Positions 8,821 to 18,569 of a stretch of DNA of 64,000 nt are shown one piece after another. Every line of letters begins with the position of its first letter. The stretch's first letter is position 1. This DNA comes from Marinifilaceae bacterium. Its GTDB lineage: Bacteria; Bacteroidota; Bacteroidia; Bacteroidales; Marinifilaceae. The notes below the pieces were generated by a model. The model saw only the letters and a program-made list of their open reading frames with translations, did no database searches and had not been told where the DNA came from. Where the stretch lies: positions 1 to 64,000 of the forward strand of contig JAOARN010000051.1 in assembly GCA_025210485.1 (NCBI GenBank). The letters are read 5' to 3'. A program made the translations under genes and the position numbers.

Positions 8821-9423
8821 TTATTCTATTATTTCAGCATCTGTGATATCCATATTTCCAGAATCAGAAACAGCTGAATTGTTATTTTCGGAACTATTGG
8901 CTTGCGAAGATTTTAGATAGTCTATCTGTGAGCGCAATTGAGAATATGGCATTTGAGATAAATAACTAGCGAATGTGTCTATTCCTTTATTCAATTTACC
9001 TTTCAACATAGCTTTCATCATCATATTCAACTCAACAATGCAAGTAACTCGCAATCTAGTATCATAAGCTCCTTTGTCTATTAATTGAATGAATAGTCTA
9101 AAAGGGAAAGGAATACTACTATTCTTCGCTGTTACAAATTTTATCAGCTTATTCTCCTGTTTCTCGTCCATTACAATTTCGATTGGACCAAAATTTTTAA
9201 CACTTAGAATTATAGAATCTTCGCTTGTTTCAATACTCTCAATCATATCAGCTATATTCGTATCTCCCTTTGAAGCCTCTTTAAGCTTTTCTTTTACAAG
9301 ATCATTATTCATATTGCTACGGATAAGCAATTCCATATCTTGAATATTTGACAACATAGAATAAACATCCGATACGTTTTGTGAAATTTTATAAATCTCA
9401 CTAACTGCCTTCAATTCTGCCAT
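8821..9423 (-). CDS. SRPBCC-like (START/cyclase fold) protein
   Basis: 200 residues, no signal peptide. The first 160 residues follow the SRPBCC pattern: an opening strand ending VSEIYKISQNVSDVYSMLSN with a helix, central strands that bind or exclude a ligand (DSIILSVKNFGPIEIVM, NKLIKFVTAK), and a long C-terminal helix (ELNMMMKAMLKGKLNKGID). The tail is Ser/Asn/Asp-rich and ends DITDAEIIE. Proteins of this kind sit next to pyrE in many Bacteroidota, but the role is unknown. A hairpin terminator separates it from pyrE, so the two are probably not one transcript. Confidence 0.6.
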   Translation of the reverse strand: MAELKAVSEIYKISQNVSDVYSMLSNIQDMELLIRSNMNNDLVKEKLKEASKGDTNIADMIESIETSEDSIILSVKNFGPIEIVMDEKQENKLIKFVTAKNSSIPFPFRLFIQLIDKGAYDTRLRVTCIVELNMMMKAMLKGKLNKGIDTFASYLSQMPYSQLRSQIDYLKSSQANSSENNNSAVSDSGNMDITDAEIIE

Positions 9424-9464
9424 ATACTTTTCTTTCTTTCGTTTTTATAGTTCGAAATAAGTCA

Positions 9465-9508
9465 AAAACCAGAATGTTTAAATTCAATCTTCAATTTAAA
9501 CATACTGG
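9465..9508 (-). terminator. Terminator after pyrE
   Basis: Positions 9469-9484 and 9493-9508 form a 16-bp stem with one mismatch and an 8-nt loop; on the minus strand it is followed by TTTTTG. It lies between pyrE and the SRPBCC-like gene. Confidence 0.7.
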
Positions 9509-9592
9509 CCTTTTACATAGAATAGGTTGTTATGAAATACTGAAATGAAATCATATTTCAGAAAACCTATTTCAAATTAAATAAAGAAATTA

Positions 9593-10237
9593 TTATTTTC
9601 CCCAATTTTCAGGGTCAATTCTCCATTTTTTAAGATTTTCAACATCTTCCTCTGTAACATATCCTGATTCACAAGCAGCTTCTATCATGCTATTGTAATC
9701 ACTCAAAGTACTAACTTCGCAATTGTTGGTCTCAAAATTCTTAACTGCCTTTTCAAAACCATAAGTGAATATTGCTAACATTCCCATCACTTCACTTCCA
9801 GCCTCACGAAGAGCCTCCACTGCTTTAAGACTACTACCTCCTGTTGAAATTAAATCTTCGACAACTACAACTTTTTTACCTACATAATTGTCTCCTTCAA
9901 TCATATTGGTCATACCGTGTGCCTTTGCCGACGATCTGATATATATCATTGGAAGACCCAATTCCTCAGCTACTAAAGCCGCTTGAGCAATTGCCCCTGT
10001 TGCAACACCAGCAATAACCTCAACATCAGGATATTTTTCTTTTATAGCCTTAGCAAATGACTTTTTGATATAGTCTCTGATTTCAGGATAAGCTAAAGTC
10101 TTTCTGTTATCACAATAAATAGGTGATTTCCATCCAGAAGCCCATGTAAATGGGTTTGTTGGTTCAAGCTTAATTGCTTTAATTTGCAAAAGATAATTTG
10201 CAACTTGTGTAGAAATGTTCTGCATAACACTTAGCAT
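9593..10237 (-). CDS. pyrE: Orotate phosphoribosyltransferase
   Basis: 214 residues as listed. A second ATG at codon 5 (10223-10225, giving MQNISTQVANYLLQIKAIKL) fits the family's usual start better. The enzyme joins orotate to PRPP to form orotidine 5'-phosphate in pyrimidine synthesis. Supporting motifs are FTWASGWKSPIYCDNRKTL near the N-terminus, the flexible-loop segment YIRSSAKAHG, and the PRPP-binding signature VVVVEDLISTGGSSLKA near residues 123-139. Length and domain order are typical. It is transcribed divergently from the Nudix gene. Confidence 0.95.
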   Translation of the reverse strand: MLSVMQNISTQVANYLLQIKAIKLEPTNPFTWASGWKSPIYCDNRKTLAYPEIRDYIKKSFAKAIKEKYPDVEVIAGVATGAIAQAALVAEELGLPMIYIRSSAKAHGMTNMIEGDNYVGKKVVVVEDLISTGGSSLKAVEALREAGSEVMGMLAIFTYGFEKAVKNFETNNCEVSTLSDYNSMIEAACESGYVTEEDVENLKKWRIDPENWGK

Positions 10238-10393
10238 TTTTTATTTTTATAATCCTAATAAACAAGAGCTAGAATAAATCAACAACTAAGATAATATCTA
10301 TAAAAAATATACGAATATCTCGAAATTTAATTTTTAATAAATATTCGCAGTAAATAGTTGTGTTTTTTCACTCTCGCATAAAATTATAGGCAA

Positions 10394-10999
10394 ATGTATA
10401 AAGTATTTTTTAAAGAAAGACTCATTTTATTATCAGATAGTAAAAAAAATATAACAAATAATTTCAAATTTATAAATTTTGACAATTCTGAGAATTTAAA
10501 ATCAATTATTCACGATTTTCTTCACCAAGATAATCACCCAGATTTATTTATATATTCCGAAAATTTAAAATCCCTGTTTAAACATTTCAAGAAATCATTT
10601 AAACAAATAAAAGCAGCAGGTGGTCTTGTTTTTAATTCGCAGAATGATTTTTTAGCAATATATAGACTCAATAAATGGGATCTGCCAAAAGGTAAAATTG
10701 AAAAGGGAGAAACAAAAAAAACTGCTGCAATTCGAGAAGTTGAAGAGGAATGTGGTATTAGTGATTTGGTAATAACAAAGAAAATAAATACCACCTATCA
10801 TATTTATAAAATGGATTCAAAATTCATACTTAAATATAGTTATTGGTATAAAATGAAATACGATAAGAATGAAAATCTTATTCCACAAACAGAAGAAGAT
10901 ATTACAGATGTAAAATGGATTAATCTAGAAAATAAAGATATTTTCCTCCAAAACACATATCCCGCAATCAAAGATTTACTTTCAGAAAATCTGAATTAG
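10394..10999 (+). CDS. Nudix hydrolase
   Basis: 201 residues. The Nudix box is complete: Gly100, Glu106, then REVEEECGI at residues 114-122, matching GX5EX7REUXEEXGU; it coordinates Mg2+ for cleaving a nucleoside diphosphate-X bond. The about 70-residue N-terminal extension before AAGGLVFNSQNDFLAIYR is a feature of a Bacteroidota subgroup of unknown substrate. The segment KWDLPKGKIEKGE resembles diadenosine polyphosphate or mutT-like members, but substrate cannot be assigned. Divergent from pyrE. Confidence 0.85.
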   Translation: MYKVFFKERLILLSDSKKNITNNFKFINFDNSENLKSIIHDFLHQDNHPDLFIYSENLKSLFKHFKKSFKQIKAAGGLVFNSQNDFLAIYRLNKWDLPKGKIEKGETKKTAAIREVEEECGISDLVITKKINTTYHIYKMDSKFILKYSYWYKMKYDKNENLIPQTEEDITDVKWINLENKDIFLQNTYPAIKDLLSENLN

Positions 11000-11146
11000 C
11001 AAAGGCTTTTCCAAATTTTAATAGACAATCTAAATAATAATACTTTTCATCAATTGTAAATAAATATTGATAAACTAGAACAACCGAGAAACCAATTTAG
11101 TTTCAGATTTTATTATGATATTTAGTCGTAAATCGAAATTCTATTG

Positions 11147-11154
11147 TAAATTTG
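11147..11154 (+). promoter_or_regulatory. Promoter -7 element for trkH
   Basis: TAAATTTG matches the Bacteroidota -7 consensus TAnnTTTG and lies 35 bases before the GTG start of trkH, supporting that start. No TTTG -33 box is evident. Confidence 0.4.
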
Positions 11155-11188
11155 CGCGCAATTTTCGCCTAACTAAATTTATAACAAA

Positions 11189-12640
11189 GTGAAAAAGGGA
11201 ATAAATATTAAATTAATCAGCAAAATCCTAAGCATTAATTTACTTATTGTGAGTGCATCTTTTATATTATGTATGTTAATTGCACTTATTTATTCAGAAT
11301 CATTAACTCCATTTCTTTATTCTTTAGCAATATGCTTAAGTTTTGGTCTGTTTCTTAACTCTGCCTCAAAGGGCTTGGGTGATCACCATGACATCCGAAA
11401 AAAAGATGCTTATCTTGCCGTAAGTCTATCTTGGCTAATGCTAGGTTTGATTGGTGCTCTTCCATATATTTTTTCAGGTGCTATACCATCTATTGTGAAT
11501 GCTATTTTTGAAGCAGAATCAGGCTTTTCAACGACTGGTTCAACTATTTTAAACGATATTGAATCACTTCCAAAATCAATACTTTTTTGGAGAAGCTTGA
11601 CTCACTGGATAGGAGGCATTGGCATTATTATGTTAGTAATAATCATTCTACCTTCTCTCAAAATTGGGGGATATCATTTATTCACATCCGAATCATCATT
11701 TCAAGATAAAATCAAACCTAAGATAAGACAAGTTGGAAGCAGATTACTACTTATATACCTTGTATTAACTGCTGCCGAAACTATCCTACTTCTAATTGGA
11801 AAGATGAGTCTATTTGATAGCATCTGTCACTCATTTGGAACTATTGCCACTGGTGGTTTTTCGCCTAAAAACGATAGTATCGCTAGTTATTCTCCTTATA
11901 TTCAATACGTAATTATGATATTCATGTTTCTTGCAGGAACAAATTTCATTATTTACTACTGTCTAGTCAAAGGTCATTTTACTAAAATAAAACAAAACAA
12001 TGAGTTCAGGTTTTACTTTTGGACTGTTACCTTTATTGGTTTTGTAATTACAGCCATTCTTTTCTTCAAGATGAATAAACCTCTAGAGGAATCATTTAGA
12101 GAAGCCTTTTTTCAGGTTATTTCAATTATCACATGCACGGGATTTGCAACCGCAGATTATCTAAATTGGACAAGCATTGGAATTGTAATTATATTTTTAT
12201 CAATGTTTCTAGGTGGCTGCGCCGGATCTACAGCTGGAGGCATTAAAATGGTTAGACACCTAATCGTGCTAAAGAAATTGAAATCGACATTCAATCAACT
12301 TCTACATCCACAAGCCATCATCCCATCTAGATTGAATGGAAAAAGTTTAAGCTCCGAAACAGCAAACTCAACGGTTTTATTTATATTATTATATTTATTA
12401 GTTTTTGTTGCTGGTAGTTTGCTGATGATGATTATTGGTTTGGATGCCGAATCAGCTGGAAGTGCAGTAGCAACATGCATGGCAGGAATTGGCCCAGGCA
12501 TTGGGATAGTTGGTCCATGCAGCACATTTGCAGCAATACCAGCTGTTGGTAAATTACTGCTTTGTTTTCTTATGATAATTGGACGATTAGAAATATACAC
12601 TGTGCTTGTGCTTTTTTCGAGACAGTTTTGGAAATCGTAA
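11189..12640 (+). CDS. trkH: Trk-type potassium uptake membrane subunit
   Basis: 483 residues from a GTG start. A hydrophobic protein with about ten helices and four pore loops, each with a filter glycine segment: ESGFSTTGST, IATGGFSPKN, ITCTGFATAD and MAGIGPGIG. SLTHWIGGIGIIML is typical of TrkH after the first filter. Works with the cytoplasmic NAD-binding protein TrkA, which is not encoded next to it here. Length is standard. A predicted -7 element lies just upstream, so it is probably transcribed alone. Confidence 0.92.
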   Translation: MKKGINIKLISKILSINLLIVSASFILCMLIALIYSESLTPFLYSLAICLSFGLFLNSASKGLGDHHDIRKKDAYLAVSLSWLMLGLIGALPYIFSGAIPSIVNAIFEAESGFSTTGSTILNDIESLPKSILFWRSLTHWIGGIGIIMLVIIILPSLKIGGYHLFTSESSFQDKIKPKIRQVGSRLLLIYLVLTAAETILLLIGKMSLFDSICHSFGTIATGGFSPKNDSIASYSPYIQYVIMIFMFLAGTNFIIYYCLVKGHFTKIKQNNEFRFYFWTVTFIGFVITAILFFKMNKPLEESFREAFFQVISIITCTGFATADYLNWTSIGIVIIFLSMFLGGCAGSTAGGIKMVRHLIVLKKLKSTFNQLLHPQAIIPSRLNGKSLSSETANSTVLFILLYLLVFVAGSLLMMIIGLDAESAGSAVATCMAGIGPGIGIVGPCSTFAAIPAVGKLLLCFLMIIGRLEIYTVLVLFSRQFWKS

Positions 12641-12673
12641 AAAAATATAAATCATCATATTTATATTATTTTA

Positions 12674-12681
12674 TACATTTG
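12674..12681 (+). promoter_or_regulatory. Possible promoter -7 element for hisS
   Basis: TACATTTG fits TAnnTTTG and would give a leader of about 170 bases before hisS. No good -33 box was seen. Confidence 0.3.
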
Positions 12682-12860
12682 CATTATATATTTTTCAAAA
12701 AACACAAGCGTTATAAAATGTAAAATCACATCTAATAAAGGATGCGAACATTTTAAATTAAGCATAAACGCCTAAGAAACATATAAAACTAAACAAACTT
12801 ATTATCTTTAAACTGTTAATAAGTAAATTTATGATATCTAATTTATAAAACATATAACAA

Positions 12861-14231
12861 ATGAGTAAAAAACCATCAATTCCAAAGGGAACAAGAGATT
12901 TTTCACCTCAAGAAATGGTGAAAAGAAATTATATTTTTGATACAATAAAAAATATTTTCCAACTTCATGGTTATTTACCAATTGAAACTCCTTCTATGGA
13001 AAATTTGAGCACTTTAATGGGGAAATATGGAGAAGAAGGAGATAAATTATTGTTTAAAGTTTTAAACTCAGGAGACTATCTAAAAAAAGCTAACCAACAA
13101 GCATATCAAGATAACAACTCAGTATTGTTTACAAACTCTGTCTCAGAAAAAGGACTTCGCTATGATCTTACCGTTCCATTTGCAAGATATGTAGTTCAGC
13201 ACCGCAACGACATAAACTTTCCTTTCAAGAGATACCAGATTCAACCAGTATGGAGAGCAGACAGACCACAAAAAGGTCGTTACAGAGAATTCTATCAGTG
13301 TGATGTCGATGTGGTTGGAAGTGATTCTTTATTAAATGAGCTTGAATTGATACAGATAGTAGATAAGGTGTATCAAAATTTAGACTTAAATGTTATTATA
13401 AAACTTAACAATAGAAAAGTTCTAGCTGGAATTGCAGAAAGTATAGGTCATCTCGATAAAATAATTGACATAACTGTAGCAATTGACAAACTAGACAAAA
13501 TAGGACTGGAAAATGTCAATAAGGAGCTACAAGAAAAAGGATTAGATCAAGAATCAATTGACAAATTACAACCTATAATAATGCTTAAAGGTAGTAATGA
13601 AGAGAAATTATCTATCCTAAAAGAAAGTCTGAAAGAATCAGAAACTGGAATGAAAGGAATAGATGAACTTGAAATTCTATTTAACTATATAAATAATACT
13701 GAATTAACTACTGAGGTTGAACTTGACTTAACACTAGCTAGAGGATTAAATTATTACACAGGCGCAATATTCGAGGTAAAATCACTTGATATGGAATTTG
13801 GCAGTATAACTGGTGGTGGACGTTATGATAATTTGACCGGAGTTTTTGGCTTAAAAGATGTTTCTGGAGTTGGAATTTCATTTGGTGCAGATAGAATATA
13901 TGATGTTATGGAACAAATGAATAAATTTCCTAAACAAAATGCTGCAAGCACTAAAGTGATGTTTATCAATTTTGGTGAGAAAGAGGAAATGTACTGCCTA
14001 CCTATTCTTTCTATACTTAGAGAAAACAATATTAATTCTGAAATATTCCCTTCTTCTCAAAAAATGAAAAAACAAATGAATTATGCAAATAATAAGAACA
14101 TATCATTTGTAATAATGGTTGGAGAAAACGAAATGAATGAGAATAGACTAAGCGTCAAGAATATGGAAACAGGAGAACAAGAATCTGTTAACATAAACGA
14201 CTTAGTTGATTATATCAAAAATCGATTATAA
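12861..14231 (+). CDS. hisS: Histidyl-tRNA synthetase
   Basis: 456 residues, a class II synthetase that charges tRNA-His. N-terminal [20 protein letters not shown] is the family's opening. Motif 2 is around [29 protein letters not shown], the histidine-specific segment is [14 protein letters not shown], and motif 3 lies near [17 protein letters not shown]-terminal anticodon-binding domain follows from about residue 360. Complete and followed by a terminator. Confidence 0.96.
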   Translation: MSKKPSIPKGTRDFSPQEMVKRNYIFDTIKNIFQLHGYLPIETPSMENLSTLMGKYGEEGDKLLFKVLNSGDYLKKANQQAYQDNNSVLFTNSVSEKGLRYDLTVPFARYVVQHRNDINFPFKRYQIQPVWRADRPQKGRYREFYQCDVDVVGSDSLLNELELIQIVDKVYQNLDLNVIIKLNNRKVLAGIAESIGHLDKIIDITVAIDKLDKIGLENVNKELQEKGLDQESIDKLQPIIMLKGSNEEKLSILKESLKESETGMKGIDELEILFNYINNTELTTEVELDLTLARGLNYYTGAIFEVKSLDMEFGSITGGGRYDNLTGVFGLKDVSGVGISFGADRIYDVMEQMNKFPKQNAASTKVMFINFGEKEEMYCLPILSILRENNINSEIFPSSQKMKKQMNYANNKNISFVIMVGENEMNENRLSVKNMETGEQESVNINDLVDYIKNRL

Positions 14232-14251
14232 GGCACTAAAAATATAATGGG

Positions 14252-14291
14252 AAAAGGCTCTTACAAACAAAAAGGTATGGAGCCTTTTTTT
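14252..14291 (+). terminator. Terminator after hisS
   Basis: AAAAGGCTC (14252-14260) pairs with GAGCCTTTT (14280-14288), loop of 19 nt, then T run. Confidence 0.7.
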
Positions 14292-14656
14292 TATATATTT
14301 ATGTTATTCGGCAAAATAAGCTAAATGAGAAAATTAGCAATTTATTTCCAGGACGGGTTACTACAAGTACAAAAGCAGAAAGCCGTTTTTATTGTATTAT
14401 TATCCTTGTAAATCATACATACTGCTGATTATTCTTTCTAAAACTAATTAAACACAAACTTTATTCAATTTACCATATCAGAAAAATGATAGATAATACT
14501 AAATATAGATGAATATCAGGCTATATAGTTGTATTAAATAAGAGATTTAGGACTTTGAATTAGCATAAATTATTATTAAGTACGAAAAAACAACTCTAAT
14601 CATAATAAAATAAAAAACTGCTAATTATATTTGTTTATTATTAAATTTTTAAAATA
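14292..14656. other. 365-base spacer before the ATPase-nuclease pair
   Basis: AT-rich, no open frame of note, no repeat or RNA recognised. It separates housekeeping hisS from the candidate defence cassette and probably carries the cassette's promoter. Confidence 0.4.
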
Positions 14657-15937
14657 ATGAAGATATTATTCGATATTAAAAAGCTAGGTGCTATTACAAA
14701 TAGTAAAATAGAATTTAAGCCATTTATGATTTTTTCTGGCTATAGTAGCCTCGGAAAAAGTTATACGGCTTTTCTTACCTATTATTTTATTAATTTATTT
14801 ACAAGTACTCGCTTTAAAAGTATTATTGAAGATAACATCAGTATTAAAAATTATCAAAACAATATAAGTAATAATGAACCTATAGATTTTACTATGCCTA
14901 TAAAAGATTTGCAGAGAGGTATTAATTATAAAGCAAAGCAATTTATAGGTTATTTAATCGGCTATCCCGAATTTGATGCTGATATCAATATCTTATTTGA
15001 TTCAAAAGATTTAGATATTAAAATACATTTTGATAAACAATTAGATAATTATAATAATGATTTAAATCCAGAACAAAAAATTTATATTAAAATAGAAGAT
15101 AATATATATACTGGCCCTATTTCATATAAAAATAATATTGTAGACTTTATAGTTTCAGGATTAAAATCCTATTTTCTACATAAATTGTATCATAAAGAGA
15201 ATAATTTTAAATCATTTTTTTTGCCCCCTTCTAGGGCTTCATTAGTAGGTACAAATGTTTCGGAGATGAATAAAATAATTTCATCATCGGGTATGTATGG
15301 TGAGTTTTTACAAAACATGGAGCTTTTAACCGCTGCATCCGAAGATAGATTTTATCCACCTAAACATATTATGCAAATGTTGTCTAATATATTAGAGGGT
15401 ACTATTAAAAATGAAAAGGGAGTATTATACTATGAATTTGAGGATCAGAAAATACCTATTACGGCAGCTGCATCTTCAATAAAAGAAATAGCGCCACTTA
15501 TATTATTATTAAATAAATTTGCACCCAAAGATTTTTCTGTTTTATTTGAAGAACCCGAAGCACATGTGCATCCTAAAATGCAGGTAGAAATAGCTAATAT
15601 AATTTGTCAATTGGTTAATGAGGGTGCTTTTTTTCAAGTTACTACTCATAGCGATTATATTTTAAATCAAATTAATAATTTGGTTAGATTGCATAAAATA
15701 AAGAAAACAGATAAGAAAATTTTTGAGGAGTTTTGTAAACAACATAATTTAAATAAAAATCTAAGCTTAGATCCTAAATTATTGGGAGCTTATTATTTCC
15801 AGAAAAGAGATGATGGCACTGTGGCTATAATTACTCAGAATGCTACAGATGGTATCCCTTTTGATACATTTGAAGAAACTATTGATCATATTATGTCAAG
15901 CTCTTCGGCTATAGAAGAGTATTTGGAGGAGGATTGA
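14657..15937 (+). CDS. ABC/SMC-type AAA ATPase (OLD-like), partner of a nuclease-like gene
   Basis: 426 residues. Walker A is GYSSLGKS (28-35). A signature-like segment AASSIKEIAPLILLL precedes Walker B, FSVLFEEPEAHVHP (catalytic Glu around 298-301), and the H-loop is TTHSD (329-333). This layout, with a short N-terminal lobe, a long middle insertion (residues about 60-240) and a C-terminal lobe, is that of AAA_15/AAA_21 ATPases found in anti-phage and toxin systems such as OLD, PtuA and AriA. It opens with KILFDIKKLGAITNSKIEF, the usual first strand. The next gene starts 3 bases after its stop, so the two form one unit. Function in defence is inference from this pairing. Confidence 0.8.
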   Translation: MKILFDIKKLGAITNSKIEFKPFMIFSGYSSLGKSYTAFLTYYFINLFTSTRFKSIIEDNISIKNYQNNISNNEPIDFTMPIKDLQRGINYKAKQFIGYLIGYPEFDADINILFDSKDLDIKIHFDKQLDNYNNDLNPEQKIYIKIEDNIYTGPISYKNNIVDFIVSGLKSYFLHKLYHKENNFKSFFLPPSRASLVGTNVSEMNKIISSSGMYGEFLQNMELLTAASEDRFYPPKHIMQMLSNILEGTIKNEKGVLYYEFEDQKIPITAAASSIKEIAPLILLLNKFAPKDFSVLFEEPEAHVHPKMQVEIANIICQLVNEGAFFQVTTHSDYILNQINNLVRLHKIKKTDKKIFEEFCKQHNLNKNLSLDPKLLGAYYFQKRDDGTVAIITQNATDGIPFDTFEETIDHIMSSSSAIEEYLEED

Positions 15938-15940
15938 TAA

Positions 15941-16582
15941 ATGAAAGAAAGTTTTGACAAAATATTTAATCCTGATTTTTTAACTTTTAATGAATCAGAA
16001 GTTATTATTGAAGAGGCTGATTCTAATGCAGAAGTAAAGGAGATTAAATTGATTAATGCTAATTTTTATTCCTTTAAAAAAGAATTGATTGATCATAATT
16101 GTGAAATATTTAAAGGAAATACTCAAAGTCTTTCTTTAACAAGTGGATGTGATGGTATTGTTTTATTTGAAAAGAATAAGCAATGGTATTTATTTTTAAT
16201 CGAATTAAAAAGTAAATTCTCAACAACCAATGTAAAAAAGGCTAAGAATCAAGTGCAATTGATGTATCCAAAATTAATGATGTATTTTAATATTTGTAAG
16301 AAATATGTCGATATCAATCAACTAATTGTAAAAGATATTATTGTATCTAATAGCCCTAACTCTGAAGTAAAATCTAATTTATTGAAGAAACATTCTGCAG
16401 GTAAATTAAATGCAATTGAAAAAATAGCATACAAATTTATTAATAATAAAAACCATGTAATAGATGGTGAGGATAAAGTATTAACCAATTTTGGATTAAG
16501 CGATTATTGTAATTTTGACACTATGGAGTTACATTATGTATCGGTCGAGTCAAATGCCATAGATATTACAAAATATATTTAA
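15941..16582 (+). CDS. PD-(D/E)XK nuclease-like protein, partner of the ATPase
   Basis: 213 residues. Asp71 in SGCDGIVLFEK and Glu88-Leu-Lys90 in YLFLIELKSKF are spaced as in the PD-(D/E)XK fold: Asp at the start of a strand, Glu-x-Lys at the end of the next, then a helix with Lys and Gln (KKAKNQVQLMYPKLMMYF). Restriction-like and Holliday-resolvase-like nucleases use these residues to bind Mg2+. No other domain is visible. It begins 3 bases after the ATPase stop, with a purine-rich GGAGGAGG just before the start, so translation is probably coupled. I infer it is the effector of a two-gene defence system sensed or gated by the ATPase. Confidence 0.65.
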   Translation: MKESFDKIFNPDFLTFNESEVIIEEADSNAEVKEIKLINANFYSFKKELIDHNCEIFKGNTQSLSLTSGCDGIVLFEKNKQWYLFLIELKSKFSTTNVKKAKNQVQLMYPKLMMYFNICKKYVDINQLIVKDIIVSNSPNSEVKSNLLKKHSAGKLNAIEKIAYKFINNKNHVIDGEDKVLTNFGLSDYCNFDTMELHYVSVESNAIDITKYI

Positions 16583-17400
16583 TTAGTCTTGAGTGGAATT
16601 TCCTTAGCATCTAGGATTAATTAACCCAAGATAAAATTACACATCTTTTGAATACTATAATAATCACCATTTTTATATCTGAGGATAATATTTATTAATA
16701 AATCGAAAAGAATATAAATTCACCTATAATAAACTTTATTGGGCAAATAGACCTAATGTTTTTTATTACTACCTAAGTATATTAATTATTGCAAACTTGT
16801 TCTTTAGATTATCAATATATAAAAAAAACAAGAATCAAGTCAAGTATCACTATACTAGACAGTTCCTACTTTAATCATACTTTGAAATCGCAAAACAAAT
16901 ATCAATCTAATTAACATAACGGGACTAACATCTCCTTAAAAAATGTTTTAAATTTTGATTTATGTTCATTAGCATTTACCCATGTCTCTATTTTTGTGTT
17001 TTTTACCCAATAACCATTATTACTATTTATGTTAATACCTACACAAACAACACCACATCTTATGTATAATTCATAACCAAAAATAAAACTCATAACTCAT
17101 CTAATATACTGCTAGTTATATTCTTAAAAACATAAAATACACAAACTAAAAACCAACAAAAAATAGACATCTAACAAAAACTCTTATTTATCATAACCTT
17201 AAATGTAAGCTTATTATATCATTGGGCAATTGTAAAAGAAAAAACAACAGCTATTTTTAAATCAATAAATTATAAATATATTCTAAACTACTGATGATAA
17301 GTTTATAAAAAAAGAATACAATTTTAAAAAAATCTATTTTTTATTAGTAATATTTTTTTAGTTTTGCACTAGATATTTAAAACATAAATTAAAAGTTAAT
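16583..17400. other. 818-base gene-poor stretch
   Basis: No convincing gene. The only open frame of note is 60 codons on the minus strand at 16911-17093, starting MSFIFGYELYIR; it has no recognisable domain, no downstream partner and stops in frame immediately upstream. It may be a relic. The right end carries the carbamate kinase promoter. Confidence 0.4.
17359..17366 (+). promoter_or_regulatory. Promoter -7 element for carbamate kinase
   Basis: TAGTTTTG fits TAnnTTTG and lies 35 bases before the ATG of arcC. No TTTG -33 box at the expected distance. Confidence 0.4.
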
Positions 17401-18348
17401 ATGAGTAAATTGGCTATTGTAGCCCTAGGTGGTAACGCACTTCTTAGAGGCAATCAAAAAGGTACTGTTGAAGAACAGAATGGAAACACTTTAGATACAT
17501 TAAAAAACCTTATCTACTTAGTAAAAGAAGGATATAATGTAATTATTGCTCATGGTAATGGTCCTCAAGTGGGAAACATTCTTATGAGAAATGATGCAGG
17601 TGAACAGATGTACAATATCCCTCAAATGACTCTTGATATTGACGTTGCAGACTCTCAAGGTGGAATCGGATACATGATTGAAAGAAACCTAAGAAATGTA
17701 TTAAAAGAGAACGGAATTGAGAAAGATGTTGTTACTTTAGTTACTCAAGTTGTTGTTGACAAAAACGATCCAGCATTCCAAAACCCAACAAAACGTGTTG
17801 GTAAAATTTACTCTCGCGAAGAAGCTGACAAGTTAACAGCTGAAAATGGTTGGGTATTCAAAGAAGAAGTTAAGGCTGACGGAGGATGGAGAAGAGTTGT
17901 ACCTTCACCAAAACCAATGAAAGTATTAAACGAAAAATTAGCTGAAAAATTAGCTCGCGAAGGAAATATCGTAATCACTGTTGGTGGAGGTGGTATTCCT
18001 GTTTATGAAAACGAACAAGGCGAACTTTGTCCTGTTGAAGGTGTTATCGATAAAGATTCTGCTTCTTCATTACTTGGTTCAAGAATTGGAGCTGACGAAT
18101 TCTACATCCTTACCGATGTACCATATATCTATAAAAACTTCAAACAACCAAATGAAGAAAAGCTAGAACGTCTTAACGTGAAGGAAGCTGAAGCTTTAAT
18201 GACTGAAGGTCAGTTTGCTGAAGGAAGTATGGCTCCTAAAATTAGAGCTTGTATCGACTTTGTGAAAAACGGTGGTAATAAATCAATTATTACTGAAGCA
18301 ACAAAACTTGAAGATACTAAATACGGCAGTAAAATTACGTTAGACTAA
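17401..18348 (+). CDS. arcC: Carbamate kinase
   Basis: 315 residues. Interconverts carbamoyl phosphate plus ADP with carbamate plus ATP, the energy-yielding last step of arginine/citrulline catabolism. Diagnostic segments are VALGGNALL at the start, IIAHGNGPQVGNI, TQVVVDKNDPAFQNPTK, VVPSPKP, VITVGGGGIPV and LTDVPYIY. Length is standard. Codon use is biased (for example GCT, GTT, AAC-rich), as in well-expressed genes. Arginine deiminase is not in the window. Ornithine carbamoyltransferase follows after 221 bases with its own promoter-like element. Confidence 0.95.
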   Translation: MSKLAIVALGGNALLRGNQKGTVEEQNGNTLDTLKNLIYLVKEGYNVIIAHGNGPQVGNILMRNDAGEQMYNIPQMTLDIDVADSQGGIGYMIERNLRNVLKENGIEKDVVTLVTQVVVDKNDPAFQNPTKRVGKIYSREEADKLTAENGWVFKEEVKADGGWRRVVPSPKPMKVLNEKLAEKLAREGNIVITVGGGGIPVYENEQGELCPVEGVIDKDSASSLLGSRIGADEFYILTDVPYIYKNFKQPNEEKLERLNVKEAEALMTEGQFAEGSMAPKIRACIDFVKNGGNKSIITEATKLEDTKYGSKITLD

Positions 18349-18438
18349 AAATAAAACAACACAAGACTAAGCTTTAGTGTTGCGGGAAAAAATATAAATT
18401 ATTTTTACTTTAAGTTAATTTTCTTGAAAAAATGATAT

Positions 18439-18446
18439 TACATTTG
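18439..18446 (+). promoter_or_regulatory. Possible promoter -7 element for ornithine carbamoyltransferase
   Basis: TACATTTG matches TAnnTTTG, about 120 bases upstream of the gene. The nearest TTG is only 12 bases upstream, shorter than the usual spacing. Confidence 0.35.
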
Positions 18447-18569
18447 CCGAAAATTTAACTTAAATTAGATTGGTTTTTCCATTTAACATCTAAACAATCA
18501 AATTGTTTTTTGCTAAATGAAAAATACCCTAAGAATTATATAGATTTAATTTTTAAAAAGAAAAACATC

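Noticed and set aside
16911-17093. 60-codon minus-strand open frame starting MSFIFGYELYIR
   Set aside because: No recognisable domain, no operon context, in-frame stop directly upstream; mentioned only as a possible relic.
18510-18569. N-terminal extension of ornithine carbamoyltransferase from an upstream ATG
   Set aside because: The extra 20 residues ([13 protein letters not shown]...) are absent from the family; the ATG at 18570 gives the standard N-terminus.
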